From Verrucomicrobiia bacterium (GTDB lineage Bacteria > Verrucomicrobiota > Verrucomicrobiia > Limisphaerales > JAYPXF01): a DNA stretch of 40,590 bases. How positions within the stretch are numbered: the stretch's first letter is position 1; every line of letters starts with the position of its first letter. The stretch spans positions 1-40,590 of the forward strand of contig JADHOF010000005.1 of NCBI GenBank assembly GCA_016779125.1, in the 5' to 3' direction. The position numbers and the translations under genes were made by a program. The notes beneath the pieces were generated by a model that was given only the letters and a program-made list of their open reading frames with translations, searched no databases and was not told the DNA's origin. Shown here piece after piece: positions 7,926 through 16,743 of the stretch.

Positions 7926-10850
7926 ATGAGCAACACGATCAAATCCTGCCCCCAATGCGCCGCACCTCTGCCGGCGGACGCGCCCCGGGGTCTGTGCCCA
8001 AAATGCCTGATGGAAGGCGTCCTTCGAGGCACGGAGACCGGCGCGCCGGTCACAACCCCGATTCCGAAGCCGGTCGCGCCGTCCCCCGAACAGCTGGCTC
8101 CGTTCTTTCCCAATCTCGAAATACTGGAACTGATCGGTCAGGGCGGCATGGGCTATGTTTACAAGGCACGCCAGCCGCAACTGGACCGGCTGGTCGCGTT
8201 GAAGATCCTTCCCGCCGCGCTGGCGGACGATCCCGCCTTCGCGGAGCGATTCAGCCGCGAGGGCAAACTGCTCGCGAAACTCAACCATCCGAACATTGTC
8301 ACCGTCCACGATTTCGGCGTGGCGGAATTGACGCTGCCGGCCGGCACGTCGGAAACGGTCGCCACGGGTTCTGTAGCCGCGGCCCCGTCCCCGGCCGCCC
8401 AGCCGGTCACCGCCCGGCGGTTCTTCCTGCTGATGGAGTTCATGGACGGAGTGAACCTCCGTCAGGCGATGCATGCCGGGCGCTTCACGCCGGAGCAGGC
8501 GCTGGGCGTTGTGCCGAAGGTTTGCGAGGCCTTGCAATACGCCCACGATGAAGGTGTTCTCCATCGCGACATCAAGCCGGAGAACATTCTTGTGGACGCC
8601 AAGGGCCGGGTGAAGATCGCCGATTTCGGCATCGCCAAGATGATGGGTTCGGGCGACCCCGGCGACATCGCTCTGACGGGGGCGGGTGCCACGCTCGGCA
8701 CACCGCACTACATGGCTCCCGAGCAGATCGAGCGGCCCGCTTCGGTGGATCATCGCGCGGACATCTACTCTCTCGGGGTTGTCTTCTACGAGATGCTCAC
8801 CGGTGAGCTGCCTCTCGGCCGTTTCGCGGCTCCGTCCGCCAAGGCCGCCGTCAACGCGCGCATCGACGAAATCGTGATGCGGGCTCTGGAGAAGGAGCGC
8901 GAACTCCGCCAGCAAAGCGCCACCGAAATCAAAACCCAGGTCGAGGGTGCGGGAACCCAACCGGCCGCCGCGCCCCGCGTCGGCAAGGTGTTGAAGTCGG
9001 CGCAATGTTTCACCACGACGCCCGCTCATCTTCAAACCTTCAAGGCCCGTTTCGCGCATCCTTTCACCGCGGCGGGGGACCTGATTTTGGAAAGCGATCG
9101 ACTGGTCTTCGAGAGCGGCGGCGAACGAACCCTCATCGAGCTGAAATCGATCCGGGATCTCAGTGTCGGTCATCTTGAATGGTGGTCCGCGAATGGTCGC
9201 CAGATCGCGCTGCTTTCCCTCACCTACGAGGACAAGGGCGCCGAACGGACGCTTGTGCTGCGCCCGACGGGTCCGTGGCCGGAGCCGGTCTGGGAGAGCA
9301 ACCGTCACGTCGCCGACTGGGCAAAGTCCATCCGCGAGGCCGTGCGTTCAGTTTCCAGTTCCGAACCCGCCGAAACACCCGCGAACTGTCTGCCCTTGCC
9401 GCCGGGTCCCGGCTGGATCAAGCCGGCCGTCATCGCGGCAATCCTATTCGCCCCTCTCTTTGGCTTCATGGGGGCGGAGATCGTCAGCAATGGCGAGCGG
9501 CACCAGCAGATGCCGGTGACATTGCTTGGATTCCTGATCATCGCCGGTGCCTTGATCGCCGCCTTCTCCGCGTTCCTCGGCGCGCTCGGCCTGGTCACGA
9601 CCCGATGGGCCTTGGATCGCGGCAACCTCCACGGGCTGACCACGTATTCGCGGCCTGCGGCAACGCCCGGAGCGGTTCCGTTCTCAGAGCACGGGGTCAC
9701 GACCGGTGTTCGTCTTGTTGTTTTGTACGGTGGATTCATTCTCGCCATGGTGGGATTAAGTCTCCTGCGATCCCTTCCGATTCGAAGCGATCTCACGCTC
9801 GTGATCGGAGTGTTCGTGTTCCTTCTCGTGATGTTTCAAGGCATGAAATTCCTCGGGCACGGACCGCTCAAGACCGGCACGCTGCGTCTCTTTGCCTGGT
9901 TGGCCACCCTCATGTCCCTGCCGGTCATCGCCTTCGGCCTGTTCTTCGTCTTCGCGCTCATGAACGAATCCGGCGGTTGGAATCCCGCCCCGGCCGAGGC
10001 GATCATGGTTCCCTGGATCTGGCTGGGCTGCATCGGTCTGCCATGGTCGGCCGTGCGATTGCATCGGGCGTATCGGGCCCGTGTTCAGGCCCAACCCGCC
10101 GCGCCGCCCACCGGCAACCCATGGCCGCGCCGCGTCTATTATCTGATCATCGGCCTCATCGTCGTGCCGATCGCCTTGTTTGTGATCATGCTGCTCGTTC
10201 CCTATCTCGCCTGGCGTCAATCAGCGCAGCCACACCCCACACAGGTGGGTCTGCAATCTGTTTTTGTGAATTCGAACCTCGTAGTCGCTCGTTTCGATGT
10301 CTATTCGCGAAGCGGCGGATTTTCGGTCACTCCCGAATACGAGGGAATGACTCTGGACGACAATCTGATCGCCGCCACACCCACCTTTCCCGACACGGCG
10401 TTGATCGTTCCGACACCGATCGGCAAGCGCCCACTCGTTGAAAACCGTTTCGCCGCGACCTTCTACAAGAACAGCGCGGCCCGCTACAGTGCCGCCTTCG
10501 CGTTGCCGGATGAGAACTCCGCCCGATTGGCCGCGGCCCGGATTCAGGAAACCTTCGCCGAAATGCGCCAAGGGAATCCGCAGGTGCGCGCCGAACTTTT
10601 CCTCTTCCGCCTGAATGAAAACCAACCGAACGAAACCACGGCGCGGCTCCGATTTGACGAAGCCCGCAAAATCTGGGTTGTCGGGCACGTGAATCCCCGC
10701 CATTGGCCCGCCTTCGTAAGCTCGGGACCGAAAGGGAGGGAGGCCATGGAGGCAATTCAGGAAGAGATCGAGAAGACCGCCACCGTCGAGGCTGAACGGC
10801 TTCGCGATTCCCAAGAAGCCACGAACGCGGCCCCGCGGCCGCTTCGTTGA
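7926..10850 (+). CDS. Membrane Ser/Thr protein kinase with N-terminal zinc ribbon and 7 TM segments
   Basis: Protein of 974 residues. It begins with a zinc ribbon (C8-x2-C11 ... C24-x2-C27). The Hanks-type kinase domain follows: glycine loop GQGGMGYVY (71-79), VALK with Lys93, catalytic HRDIKPEN with Asp215, DFG at 233-235, and GTPHYMAPEQ. An Ala/Pro-rich insert of about 30 residues sits near 135-165 inside the N-lobe. After the kinase comes a PH/GRAM-like segment (about 355-475). Then there are about seven hydrophobic segments (for example GFLIIAGALIAAFSAFLGAL and LIIGLIVVPIALFVIMLLVP), and a C-terminal domain of about 190 residues. With a cytoplasmic N-terminus and seven crossings, that last domain would face the periplasm as a possible sensor (inference). 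The gene abuts a sigma factor, suggesting signalling to transcription. Confidence 0.9.
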   Translation: MSNTIKSCPQCAAPLPADAPRGLCPKCLMEGVLRGTETGAPVTTPIPKPVAPSPEQLAPFFPNLEILELIGQGGMGYVYKARQPQLDRLVALKILPAALADDPAFAERFSREGKLLAKLNHPNIVTVHDFGVAELTLPAGTSETVATGSVAAAPSPAAQPVTARRFFLLMEFMDGVNLRQAMHAGRFTPEQALGVVPKVCEALQYAHDEGVLHRDIKPENILVDAKGRVKIADFGIAKMMGSGDPGDIALTGAGATLGTPHYMAPEQIERPASVDHRADIYSLGVVFYEMLTGELPLGRFAAPSAKAAVNARIDEIVMRALEKERELRQQSATEIKTQVEGAGTQPAAAPRVGKVLKSAQCFTTTPAHLQTFKARFAHPFTAAGDLILESDRLVFESGGERTLIELKSIRDLSVGHLEWWSANGRQIALLSLTYEDKGAERTLVLRPTGPWPEPVWESNRHVADWAKSIREAVRSVSSSEPAETPANCLPLPPGPGWIKPAVIAAILFAPLFGFMGAEIVSNGERHQQMPVTLLGFLIIAGALIAAFSAFLGALGLVTTRWALDRGNLHGLTTYSRPAATPGAVPFSEHGVTTGVRLVVLYGGFILAMVGLSLLRSLPIRSDLTLVIGVFVFLLVMFQGMKFLGHGPLKTGTLRLFAWLATLMSLPVIAFGLFFVFALMNESGGWNPAPAEAIMVPWIWLGCIGLPWSAVRLHRAYRARVQAQPAAPPTGNPWPRRVYYLIIGLIVVPIALFVIMLLVPYLAWRQSAQPHPTQVGLQSVFVNSNLVVARFDVYSRSGGFSVTPEYEGMTLDDNLIAATPTFPDTALIVPTPIGKRPLVENRFAATFYKNSAARYSAAFALPDENSARLAAARIQETFAEMRQGNPQVRAELFLFRLNENQPNETTARLRFDEARKIWVVGHVNPRHWPAFVSSGPKGREAMEAIQEEIEKTATVEAERLRDSQEATNAAPRPLR

Positions 10851-10861
10851 AACCCGCCGCC

Positions 10862-11578
10862 ATGCCCGCAAGCCCTGCCTTTGTCACCACCCGCTGGACA
10901 CGTGTCGTCGCGGCGGGCGGTTCAGGCGCGACGGCAGAGGCCGCGTTGAGCGAGCTCTGCGAGCAGTATTATCAGCCGGTCGTCTCGTTCCTCCGTTGCA
11001 CCGGAAACCCCGAAGATCAGGCCCGGGAGCTGGCCCATGAGTTCTTCGCCAAGCTCCTGGCCAATCCCGCGCTCGGCAAGGCCGATCCCGGTCGCGGTCG
11101 TTTCCGCTCCTACCTGCTCGCGGCGGTGAAGCATTTCGTCTCGGACAAGCGCGCCAAGGCCAGGGCGGCGAAGCGCGGCGGAGACCGGGAGCACGTCGAG
11201 TTGCGCCCCGCCACGGACACGTCCCCCGGGATCGATCCGCCCGACGATTCCCTTCGCTCGCCCGAGCGCGAGTTTGACCGCCAATGGGCGCTGTCATTGT
11301 TGGCGCAGGCCCTGGATCAGCTCGAGGCGGAACACGCCGCGGGCGCCAGATCCGAACTCTTCGAGACGCTGAAACCCTGGCTCACCGGCGACGCCGAATC
11401 CGTCTCCCAACGCCAGGTCGCCGAACAGCTCGGCATGAACGAAGGGGCGGTGAAGGTCGCCATCCATCGGCTTCGAAAACGCTTTCGCGAACTGGTCAAG
11501 ACCGCCGTCGCCCAAACACTTCCCGATTCCGAAAACGTCGACGAGGAACTCGGCCATCTCATCTCTGCGATGGGTTAG
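10862..11578 (+). CDS. ECF-like sigma-70 family RNA polymerase sigma factor
   Basis: Protein of 238 residues from the ATG at 10862; an in-frame TTG at 10847, overlapping the kinase stop (TTGA), would add five residues and is a real alternative. The N-terminus FVTTRWTRVVAAG and the region LCEQYYQPVVSFLRCTG with ARELAHEFFAKLL match sigma region 2 of the large ECF-like group that in Verrucomicrobia and Planctomycetes accompanies Ser/Thr kinases. GRGRFRSYLLAAVKHFVSD is a hallmark of that group. Region 4 is the helix-turn-helix near residues 190-225, with RQVAEQLGMNEGAVKVAIHR. No anti-sigma gene is next to it; the kinase may fill that control role (inference). Its last 20 bases overlap the convergent cupredoxin-like gene. 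Confidence 0.9.
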   Translation: MPASPAFVTTRWTRVVAAGGSGATAEAALSELCEQYYQPVVSFLRCTGNPEDQARELAHEFFAKLLANPALGKADPGRGRFRSYLLAAVKHFVSDKRAKARAAKRGGDREHVELRPATDTSPGIDPPDDSLRSPEREFDRQWALSLLAQALDQLEAEHAAGARSELFETLKPWLTGDAESVSQRQVAEQLGMNEGAVKVAIHRLRKRFRELVKTAVAQTLPDSENVDEELGHLISAMG

Positions 11579-12569
11579 CGGACTCGCGCCCCGGAGCGGA
11601 CGGCTCCATTCGCAGGGTGAAGTGTTCCCAACGACCGCGATGATGGACGACGTCGATCGGGCGGTACACGGGCACCAGCTTGCGATGCTGGACGCGCATC
11701 CGATAGGTGCCCGGTGGTGGCTGCGGAATCGAAAAGGTACCGTTCGTGTCCGTGATCGAGTAATACAAATGCGGCAACACGTTCACGTAGGTGAACATCC
11801 ACGGATGCACGTCACACTTGAAACGGAGAAAGAATTCCTCTCCTTGTAGGCGAAACGAAACTGATAAACCCGCCGGCGGCATCACCATGTTCAGGGGCTT
11901 GTTGGTCTCGTTGGTCGGTGACATATGGAGAGAGTGCAGGCCTTGATCCGCGTTGACCAAGATCAGCTCCTGGCCCGTTTGGCAGGCGTTGACGTAGGGA
12001 TGGAACACGCAAGCGCGCGCCTCGATCACGATGCCCGAGATTTCGGGTCCGTTTGAGTTCCGCTCAACGCCCTCGATCATCACCAAAACGTCCGCCAAGC
12101 CTCCGGTCGTGTTTCGGAGAAAGAGGCCCGTCGTCGGGTCTCGGTCTGGAAACCGCTCGGCAAACACGGTGGCGCAATTTGGGTCCAAGGGCAGCGGCCG
12201 TTCCGGCGGAAGATTCCCCTCAAGAATGACCCGGCCGTAGATTCCCGGAGCCGGGATCGTCACGGAAGGATTCGCTGTCCTTGGTTTCGCGCCGATGGGT
12301 TGGAGCGGACGATTCGTTACCACCACCCTCTGGAACGCTGCGGACTCTTTGAATTCGCGGCCGCCATCCTTTCCGCCATCGACAGGGACATTTTCAGTCG
12401 TTCGCTGTTTCCCCTTCTTCGATACAGGATCAAACGACGGCTTTCCGTTTCGCGCGGGAGAGGGTAGCCCCGATACTCGGTCATCTTGTTGCACATGCCG
12501 TGTGACCAGGACAAACGGTAGCATCATGGCCATGACAATCAGCGCGATGGATCGCGTTCTATTCCGCAT
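11559..12569 (-). CDS. Exported cupredoxin-like / carboxypeptidase-regulatory-like protein
   Basis: Protein of 336 residues from the ATG at 12569, chosen because it gives a basic start followed by a hydrophobic segment (SIALIVMAMMLPFVLV) that looks like a signal anchor. In-frame starts at 12596 and 12677 are possible. A Lys/Pro-rich linker (30-105) precedes a domain starting GRVILEGNLPPERPLPL. A cupredoxin-like part follows with candidate copper ligands His212/His215 (GLHSLHM) and C252-D-V-H255-P-W-M258. The tail, TDTNGTFSIPQPPPGTYRMR, is a carboxypeptidase-regulatory-like beta-sandwich strand pattern. The whole resembles proteins annotated as methylamine-utilisation-like or plastocyanin-like in Acidobacteria and Verrucomicrobia. 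A periplasmic redox or copper role is inferred. Convergent 20-base overlap with the sigma factor gene. Confidence 0.75.
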   Translation of the reverse strand: MRNRTRSIALIVMAMMLPFVLVTRHVQQDDRVSGLPSPARNGKPSFDPVSKKGKQRTTENVPVDGGKDGGREFKESAAFQRVVVTNRPLQPIGAKPRTANPSVTIPAPGIYGRVILEGNLPPERPLPLDPNCATVFAERFPDRDPTTGLFLRNTTGGLADVLVMIEGVERNSNGPEISGIVIEARACVFHPYVNACQTGQELILVNADQGLHSLHMSPTNETNKPLNMVMPPAGLSVSFRLQGEEFFLRFKCDVHPWMFTYVNVLPHLYYSITDTNGTFSIPQPPPGTYRMRVQHRKLVPVYRPIDVVHHRGRWEHFTLRMEPSAPGRESANPSQR

Positions 12570-12593
12570 AAGGGAATCGGAGCACCCCCGATT

Positions 12594-12632
12594 CATCCGG
12601 ACAACTGTCCCAAGGAACAGTTGCCATCCGGA
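12594..12632 (-). promoter_or_regulatory. Composite repeat upstream of the cupredoxin-like gene
   Basis: Two copies of CATCCGGA (12594-12601 and 12625-12632) flank an inverted repeat, CAACTGT (12602-12608) and ACAGTTG (12617-12623), with an 8-base loop. It lies 25-63 bases upstream of the chosen start at 12569 and downstream of the TPR gene stop at 12678. It could be an operator or a small hairpin; there is no U-tract on the minus strand to make it a terminator. Confidence 0.35.
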
Positions 12633-12677
12633 TCGCCGCGCAGGTCCCACGAAGGGGGAGCCTGTTCTGACGAGCAC

Positions 12678-13820
12678 TTAGCGCTTGTCCGACCCCGCCG
12701 GTGGTGCAGAAGCCTTCATCTGCCTGTCGCGCGCCTTGAGGCGCTCCTCGCGCAGGCGCATCTGGCGGGTGTTGAAGGGATCGAGATCGTCCAGGGTGAG
12801 ACCGTTCTGAATCAGGATGCCTTCCTGGATGCTGGCCTGGCTGTTCTGCCCCTGTCGGACATGGAAACCGAGCGCGGAGAAGTTCGCGGCGCGTTTCTCC
12901 CGGGGCGTGGCGATCGGGCTTTGGTAGGCGGCGTTGACGGCCTCGTAGATGTAGTTCTCGGCCAGGCTGAGATTCCCGGCGGCCTCGTGGGCCTCCGAGA
13001 TGCGACGCTTGATGAAGAAGTCGGGCATCGGATAGCGCAGCTTGCCGGACAGCGTCGTCCGTGCGCCCGCCAGCGCCTCCTCGGCCTCCGCCTCGCGACC
13101 CACGCCGCGAAGGGCGACGGCATAGTCGACCAGCAATGTGACCACGTCCTCCGGGTCGGGGCGATAGACGTCGGTGGACGAGCCGGGCAGCGAAAGGCTG
13201 TTGTTGATGACGCCGGAGGTGACCGCCGAAACGCTGGTGAAGGACCGCAAACGACCCATCTGGCGGAGACTGTCCTCAAGGATCGGAATCGCCTCGGCGG
13301 GTTTTCCGGTGAGCACCAGCAACTGCCCGAGCACCGCCTTGCAGTATCCGACCGTGACCGAATAGCGGCCGGTTTTCCATCGCGCCGTGTACTCCGCCAT
13401 GGTCATCTCCCGGGCGGCTTCCTCGAACTGATAGAGGTGCATCAAGGACTGGGCGTGAATGAACATGGCCCGGGCGGTGGAAAGGTGATTTGTGCCGTGC
13501 TTGCCCGTGGCGCTTTCGACCGCCTGTCGCAGATACGGCTCGGCATTCCACCAGAGTCCGCGCCGGGCGTGGAACTTGCCGAGGTTGATCAGCGACTCGT
13601 CGAAGTAGCGGCTCGAGGGCTCCTTCTTGATCACCTCGTGGGCCGCATTGAGCTGTTTCAGGTGGTCGTCCGCCTTACCCGATTTGGCCAGCTTCTCGGC
13701 GGCCGCGGCCAGCCTGCGATACTCGCTGGTGATCTTGCTGCCAAAGAGGCCGGCACCGGCGGGAATGGCGAGCTGGGTGGTCAAAAGTGCAATGGCGAGC
13801 GTGGATCGAATGGGTCTCAT
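12678..13820 (-). CDS. Exported TPR-repeat protein
   Basis: Protein of 380 residues with an N-terminal signal peptide (STLAIALLTTQLAIPAGAG) and helix-pair repeats of TPR type. Segments such as SLINLGKFHARRGLWWNAEP, CKAVLGQLLVLTGKPAEAIP and AVALRGVGREAEAEEALAGA show the small/large residue pattern of TPR helices A and B. The C-terminal 40 residues are charged and probably disordered. TPR proteins act as scaffolds; no partner can be named. The next gene upstream on the same strand (13871-14914) is also an exported TPR protein, 50 bases away, and the pair probably form one transcript with the zinc ribbon gene before them. Confidence 0.75.
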   Translation of the reverse strand: MRPIRSTLAIALLTTQLAIPAGAGLFGSKITSEYRRLAAAAEKLAKSGKADDHLKQLNAAHEVIKKEPSSRYFDESLINLGKFHARRGLWWNAEPYLRQAVESATGKHGTNHLSTARAMFIHAQSLMHLYQFEEAAREMTMAEYTARWKTGRYSVTVGYCKAVLGQLLVLTGKPAEAIPILEDSLRQMGRLRSFTSVSAVTSGVINNSLSLPGSSTDVYRPDPEDVVTLLVDYAVALRGVGREAEAEEALAGARTTLSGKLRYPMPDFFIKRRISEAHEAAGNLSLAENYIYEAVNAAYQSPIATPREKRAANFSALGFHVRQGQNSQASIQEGILIQNGLTLDDLDPFNTRQMRLREERLKARDRQMKASAPPAGSDKR

Positions 13821-13870
13821 AATGTGATTGAATGGGTGGATGTCGAAAGGCGGTTCACGGTGTTCCGTGC

Positions 13871-14914
13871 CTAGCGATTGAATGTGTATTCAAACAGTTT
13901 CCCGCGTTGCTCTTCGACGGTTTCGGCGAGGTTGTCAGTGCGCCCTCCAAGGCCGGCGATTTCCCGGTTCACGGCATCGCGGAGTTTCGGTTCCTTTTGC
14001 CGATCGTGGAAGGCTGAGAGATGTTGCCGCGAGGACAACCGCAGATCGAGCACATCGCGATGGGTGTCGGCGATCTCCACCGCTTTGAGGAAATGCTTTT
14101 TTGCCGAGGATTCGTAGCCTCTGTCCTCGGCGTTGTAGGCGCTTCGCCATAGAACGGGAACGAGCGAGACGTTGTTCTTGCCGAACATGCGGGTCTGCAA
14201 TTCATGGAGTTCCTCGAGGCGCTTGGACTCATAGCGTCGTTTGTCCTGACGCCGGAGCAGGTTTGCGTAGTCACTCAGGTAGCCGACAATGACATGATAA
14301 TCCTCAACCTGCGCCTTGAAGACGAAAACGAAGAGACCGGTCCAGCTGGCGACGTGCATCTGTTGCAGATTTGTGGCCGCCTCACGAAGATTCTTGGCGG
14401 CCTCTTTTTCGTCGCCGGCCGCCAGCTGTGCCGAGCCAAGACTTCCTTGAACGAAGCTGATTTGAGGATGGTAAAAGCCCATCTCGCGACCCAAGAGATC
14501 CAGCGCCTCGGTCAATTCCCGGACCGCCGGTTTGAACCGGCGCAGGCGGAAGTTGAGTGTTCCCAGGCTGTTCAGGACAATGCCACGTTCGAGGCGCGCC
14601 AGTGACGAGGCACGGACCCGGCGCGTGGCGGATTCGATGTGTCCTATCGAGGAATTTGTCCATTTCGACAGGATGCACCATTGGGCCAGATTCAATTCCG
14701 CCAGCAGGATTTCCTCGGTCTTGCCGTTCTTCACCGCAAGGGCGTTCGCCTTCTCCAAAAGATCGCCCGCCTCGTCCAGTCGGTCCGTTTCGGCCGCCGA
14801 CTTGGCCTGCTCGAACAAGCCGGCCAGATCGTCGGCGCGAGACAGGTCCCCGCCGCCGACAAAAGCCAGGGCAGCGAAAACAATCAACAGGATCCTCCGA
14901 AACGTCTTCATCAT
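13871..14914 (-). CDS. Exported TPR-repeat protein
   Basis: Protein of 347 residues starting MMKTFRR; the second Met is an equal start candidate. A signal peptide (ILLIVFAALAFVGGGDLSRA) is followed by TPR-like helix pairs: LAGLFEQAKSAAETDRLDEA, VLNSLGTLNFRLRRFKPAVR, GSLGSAQLAAGDEKEAAKNL, and KKHFLKAVEIADTHRD. The second half (about 190-347) is helical and charged with no recognisable enzyme motif. It differs in sequence from its TPR neighbour at 12678-13820, so the two are not an obvious recent duplication. A scaffold or chaperone-like periplasmic role is the most that can be said. Confidence 0.72.
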   Translation of the reverse strand: MMKTFRRILLIVFAALAFVGGGDLSRADDLAGLFEQAKSAAETDRLDEAGDLLEKANALAVKNGKTEEILLAELNLAQWCILSKWTNSSIGHIESATRRVRASSLARLERGIVLNSLGTLNFRLRRFKPAVRELTEALDLLGREMGFYHPQISFVQGSLGSAQLAAGDEKEAAKNLREAATNLQQMHVASWTGLFVFVFKAQVEDYHVIVGYLSDYANLLRRQDKRRYESKRLEELHELQTRMFGKNNVSLVPVLWRSAYNAEDRGYESSAKKHFLKAVEIADTHRDVLDLRLSSRQHLSAFHDRQKEPKLRDAVNREIAGLGGRTDNLAETVEEQRGKLFEYTFNR

Positions 14915-14944
14915 TTCTATTCCCCGCTCAGCGAAAAACCGGTT

Positions 14945-15124
14945 CTAGTCGAAATCGGAGCAGCTCATGAAGTAGTGGCATCGGGGGCAGCGCAGCTTGC
15001 ACTTCTGGTTGATCAGCTCCGTTGAGCAACGCGGACACCAACGCCAATATTCGCCCGCCACCGGTCCGGTTCCGTCTCCGGAACCCAGCACGCATTTGTC
15101 GGGTTTTGACTCCTCTTTCTCCAT
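14945..15124 (-). CDS. Small zinc-ribbon protein, 59 residues
   Basis: Short ORF of 59 residues starting with ATG at 15124 ([11 protein letters not shown]) and ending with TAG. The C-terminal half holds two CxxC pairs, [20 protein letters not shown] and then [11 protein letters not shown]. These give C30-x2-C33, C41, C45-x2-C48 and C55, the arrangement of a four-cysteine zinc ribbon with extra cysteines. I recall similar tiny proteins with a terminal SCSDF motif as uncharacterised genes in several phyla, but the function is unknown. It lies 30 bases upstream of the first TPR gene on the same strand and could head that operon. A longer reading in another minus frame (14928-15332) lacks any such pattern. 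Confidence 0.72.
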   Translation of the reverse strand: MEKEESKPDKCVLGSGDGTGPVAGEYWRWCPRCSTELINQKCKLRCPRCHYFMSCSDFD

Positions 15125-15240
15125 CGCTCACCCGCCGGCGACGCTGTCGTGGCAGAGTCGATTTGTCGAGCCCGTGTTGCCAAAATTCCTTCGATTCCAT
15201 GCTTTCAAAAACGGGCCTTCGTTTCCCATGTTCCCACACC

Positions 15241-16701
15241 ATGAATCTCATTCGAAGCTCCTGCCTTGTCGCGCTCCTGCTGGGCGCGAATCCCTGCGGC
15301 GCCGCAGAGAGGGCGCGCAACGTCCTGTTCATCGCCGCCGATGATCTCGCGGCGACGGTCGGGTGCTACGGCGATCCCATGGCCAAGACGCCGCATCTGG
15401 ATCGACTCGCCGCCGGAGGGACCGCGTTTCTCAACGCCTACAACCAGATTCCGTTGTGCAATCCCAGCCGCGCCTCGGTGATGACCGGGCTGCGTCCGGA
15501 CCGGATCAAGGTGTACGATCTGGACCGGCACTTTCGGGACGAGATTCCCGATGCGGTCACCTTGTCCCAACAGTTCAAGAATCGGGGCTGGTTCACGGCG
15601 CGGGTCGGGAAGATTTATCATTACAATGTTCCCGCGAGCATCGGCACGGACGGCTTTGACGATCCGCCCTCGTGGCAGCAAACCATCAACCCCAAGGGAC
15701 GCGACAAAACCGACGAGGCGCTGATTTTCAACGCCGAGCCGCACCGCAAGATCAGCGCCGCCCTGAGCTGGCTTGCCGCCGAGGGAACGGACGGGGAACA
15801 AACGGACGGGATGGTCGCGACCGAGGCCATCCGTCTGATGCGGGAACATCGTGACAAGCCGTTCTTCATCGCCGCCGGATTCTTCCGTCCACACACGCCC
15901 TACGTGGCACCCAAGAAATACTTCGATCTCTATCCATTGGATGAGATCCGTCTGCCCTACGCGCCGGCCGATGATCGCGCCGACATTCCGGTGGCCGCCT
16001 TCGCCCACAACTGTCCGGTGCCGAACTACGGCCTGCCGGAATCCGTGCTGCGTCAGGCAATCCAGGCCTATTATGCGAGTGTGTCTTTCATCGACGCCCA
16101 GATCGGCCGGTTGCTGGACGCGTTGGATGAACTCGGCCTGGCGGACGATACGCTGGTCGTTTTCTGGAGCGACCACGGCTATCACCTCGGCGAACACGGC
16201 GGCGCGTGGCAGAAGCGGACCCTGTTCGAGCAGGGCGCACGCGCGCCGCTTTTGATCCGTGCGCCCGGCGCTGCCGGAGCGGGCCAAAGCTGTCGCCGGA
16301 TCGTCGAGTTCATCGACATTTATCCGACCGTCACCGACTGGGCGCGCTTGCCTTCCGGGAAAGGCCTGGACGGCCGCAGTCTGATGCCGCTGCTGGAGGA
16401 CCCGACACGGGCGTGGAACGGGCTGGCCGTGACACAGATCCTCCGCCCCCAGGATGACCGTTTGGCCACGCAGGTGATGGGATGCAGCATTCGCGACGCT
16501 CGTTGGCGCTACACCGAATGGGCCGACGGCAGGTCCGGAGTCGAGCTTTACGACCACCACGCCGATCCGATGGAGTTCAACAACCTCGCGATGCGGCCGG
16601 ACAAGGAGGCACTCAAGGTCATCAAGCGCCTTCAACCTCTTTTGCGGGAACGCAGCAGCGGCAAGATCCCGACCGTCCCCGTCAATCCGTCACGTCTTTG
16701 A
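15241..16701 (+). CDS. Exported sulfatase, iduronate-2-sulfatase-like
   Basis: Protein of 486 residues with the alkaline phosphatase/sulfatase fold. The ATG at 15241 gives a signal peptide ([20 protein letters not shown]); earlier in-frame starts run over the zinc ribbon gene and add no signal. Metal ligands start with FIAADDLA. The formylglycine motif is C73-N-P-S-R in [17 protein letters not shown], of the cysteine type. Further landmarks are [23 protein letters not shown], and the metal site [13 protein letters not shown]. The C-terminal [16 protein letters not shown] motif is typical of the iduronate-2-sulfatase/choline-sulfatase-like branch. The likely role is removal of sulfate from polysaccharides outside the cytoplasm. 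A second, unlike sulfatase follows 42 bases downstream. No maturase gene is present in the window. Confidence 0.9.
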   Translation: MNLIRSSCLVALLLGANPCGAAERARNVLFIAADDLAATVGCYGDPMAKTPHLDRLAAGGTAFLNAYNQIPLCNPSRASVMTGLRPDRIKVYDLDRHFRDEIPDAVTLSQQFKNRGWFTARVGKIYHYNVPASIGTDGFDDPPSWQQTINPKGRDKTDEALIFNAEPHRKISAALSWLAAEGTDGEQTDGMVATEAIRLMREHRDKPFFIAAGFFRPHTPYVAPKKYFDLYPLDEIRLPYAPADDRADIPVAAFAHNCPVPNYGLPESVLRQAIQAYYASVSFIDAQIGRLLDALDELGLADDTLVVFWSDHGYHLGEHGGAWQKRTLFEQGARAPLLIRAPGAAGAGQSCRRIVEFIDIYPTVTDWARLPSGKGLDGRSLMPLLEDPTRAWNGLAVTQILRPQDDRLATQVMGCSIRDARWRYTEWADGRSGVELYDHHADPMEFNNLAMRPDKEALKVIKRLQPLLRERSSGKIPTVPVNPSRL

Positions 16702-16743
16702 ATTGCAAAAGACCGTCACTCCCCGCATACGATTCGAAACCCC

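Noticed and set aside
14928-15332. 134-codon minus-strand frame upstream of the TPR gene
   Set aside because: It overlaps the small zinc-ribbon ORF in another frame and the start of the sulfatase on the other strand, with no structured composition.
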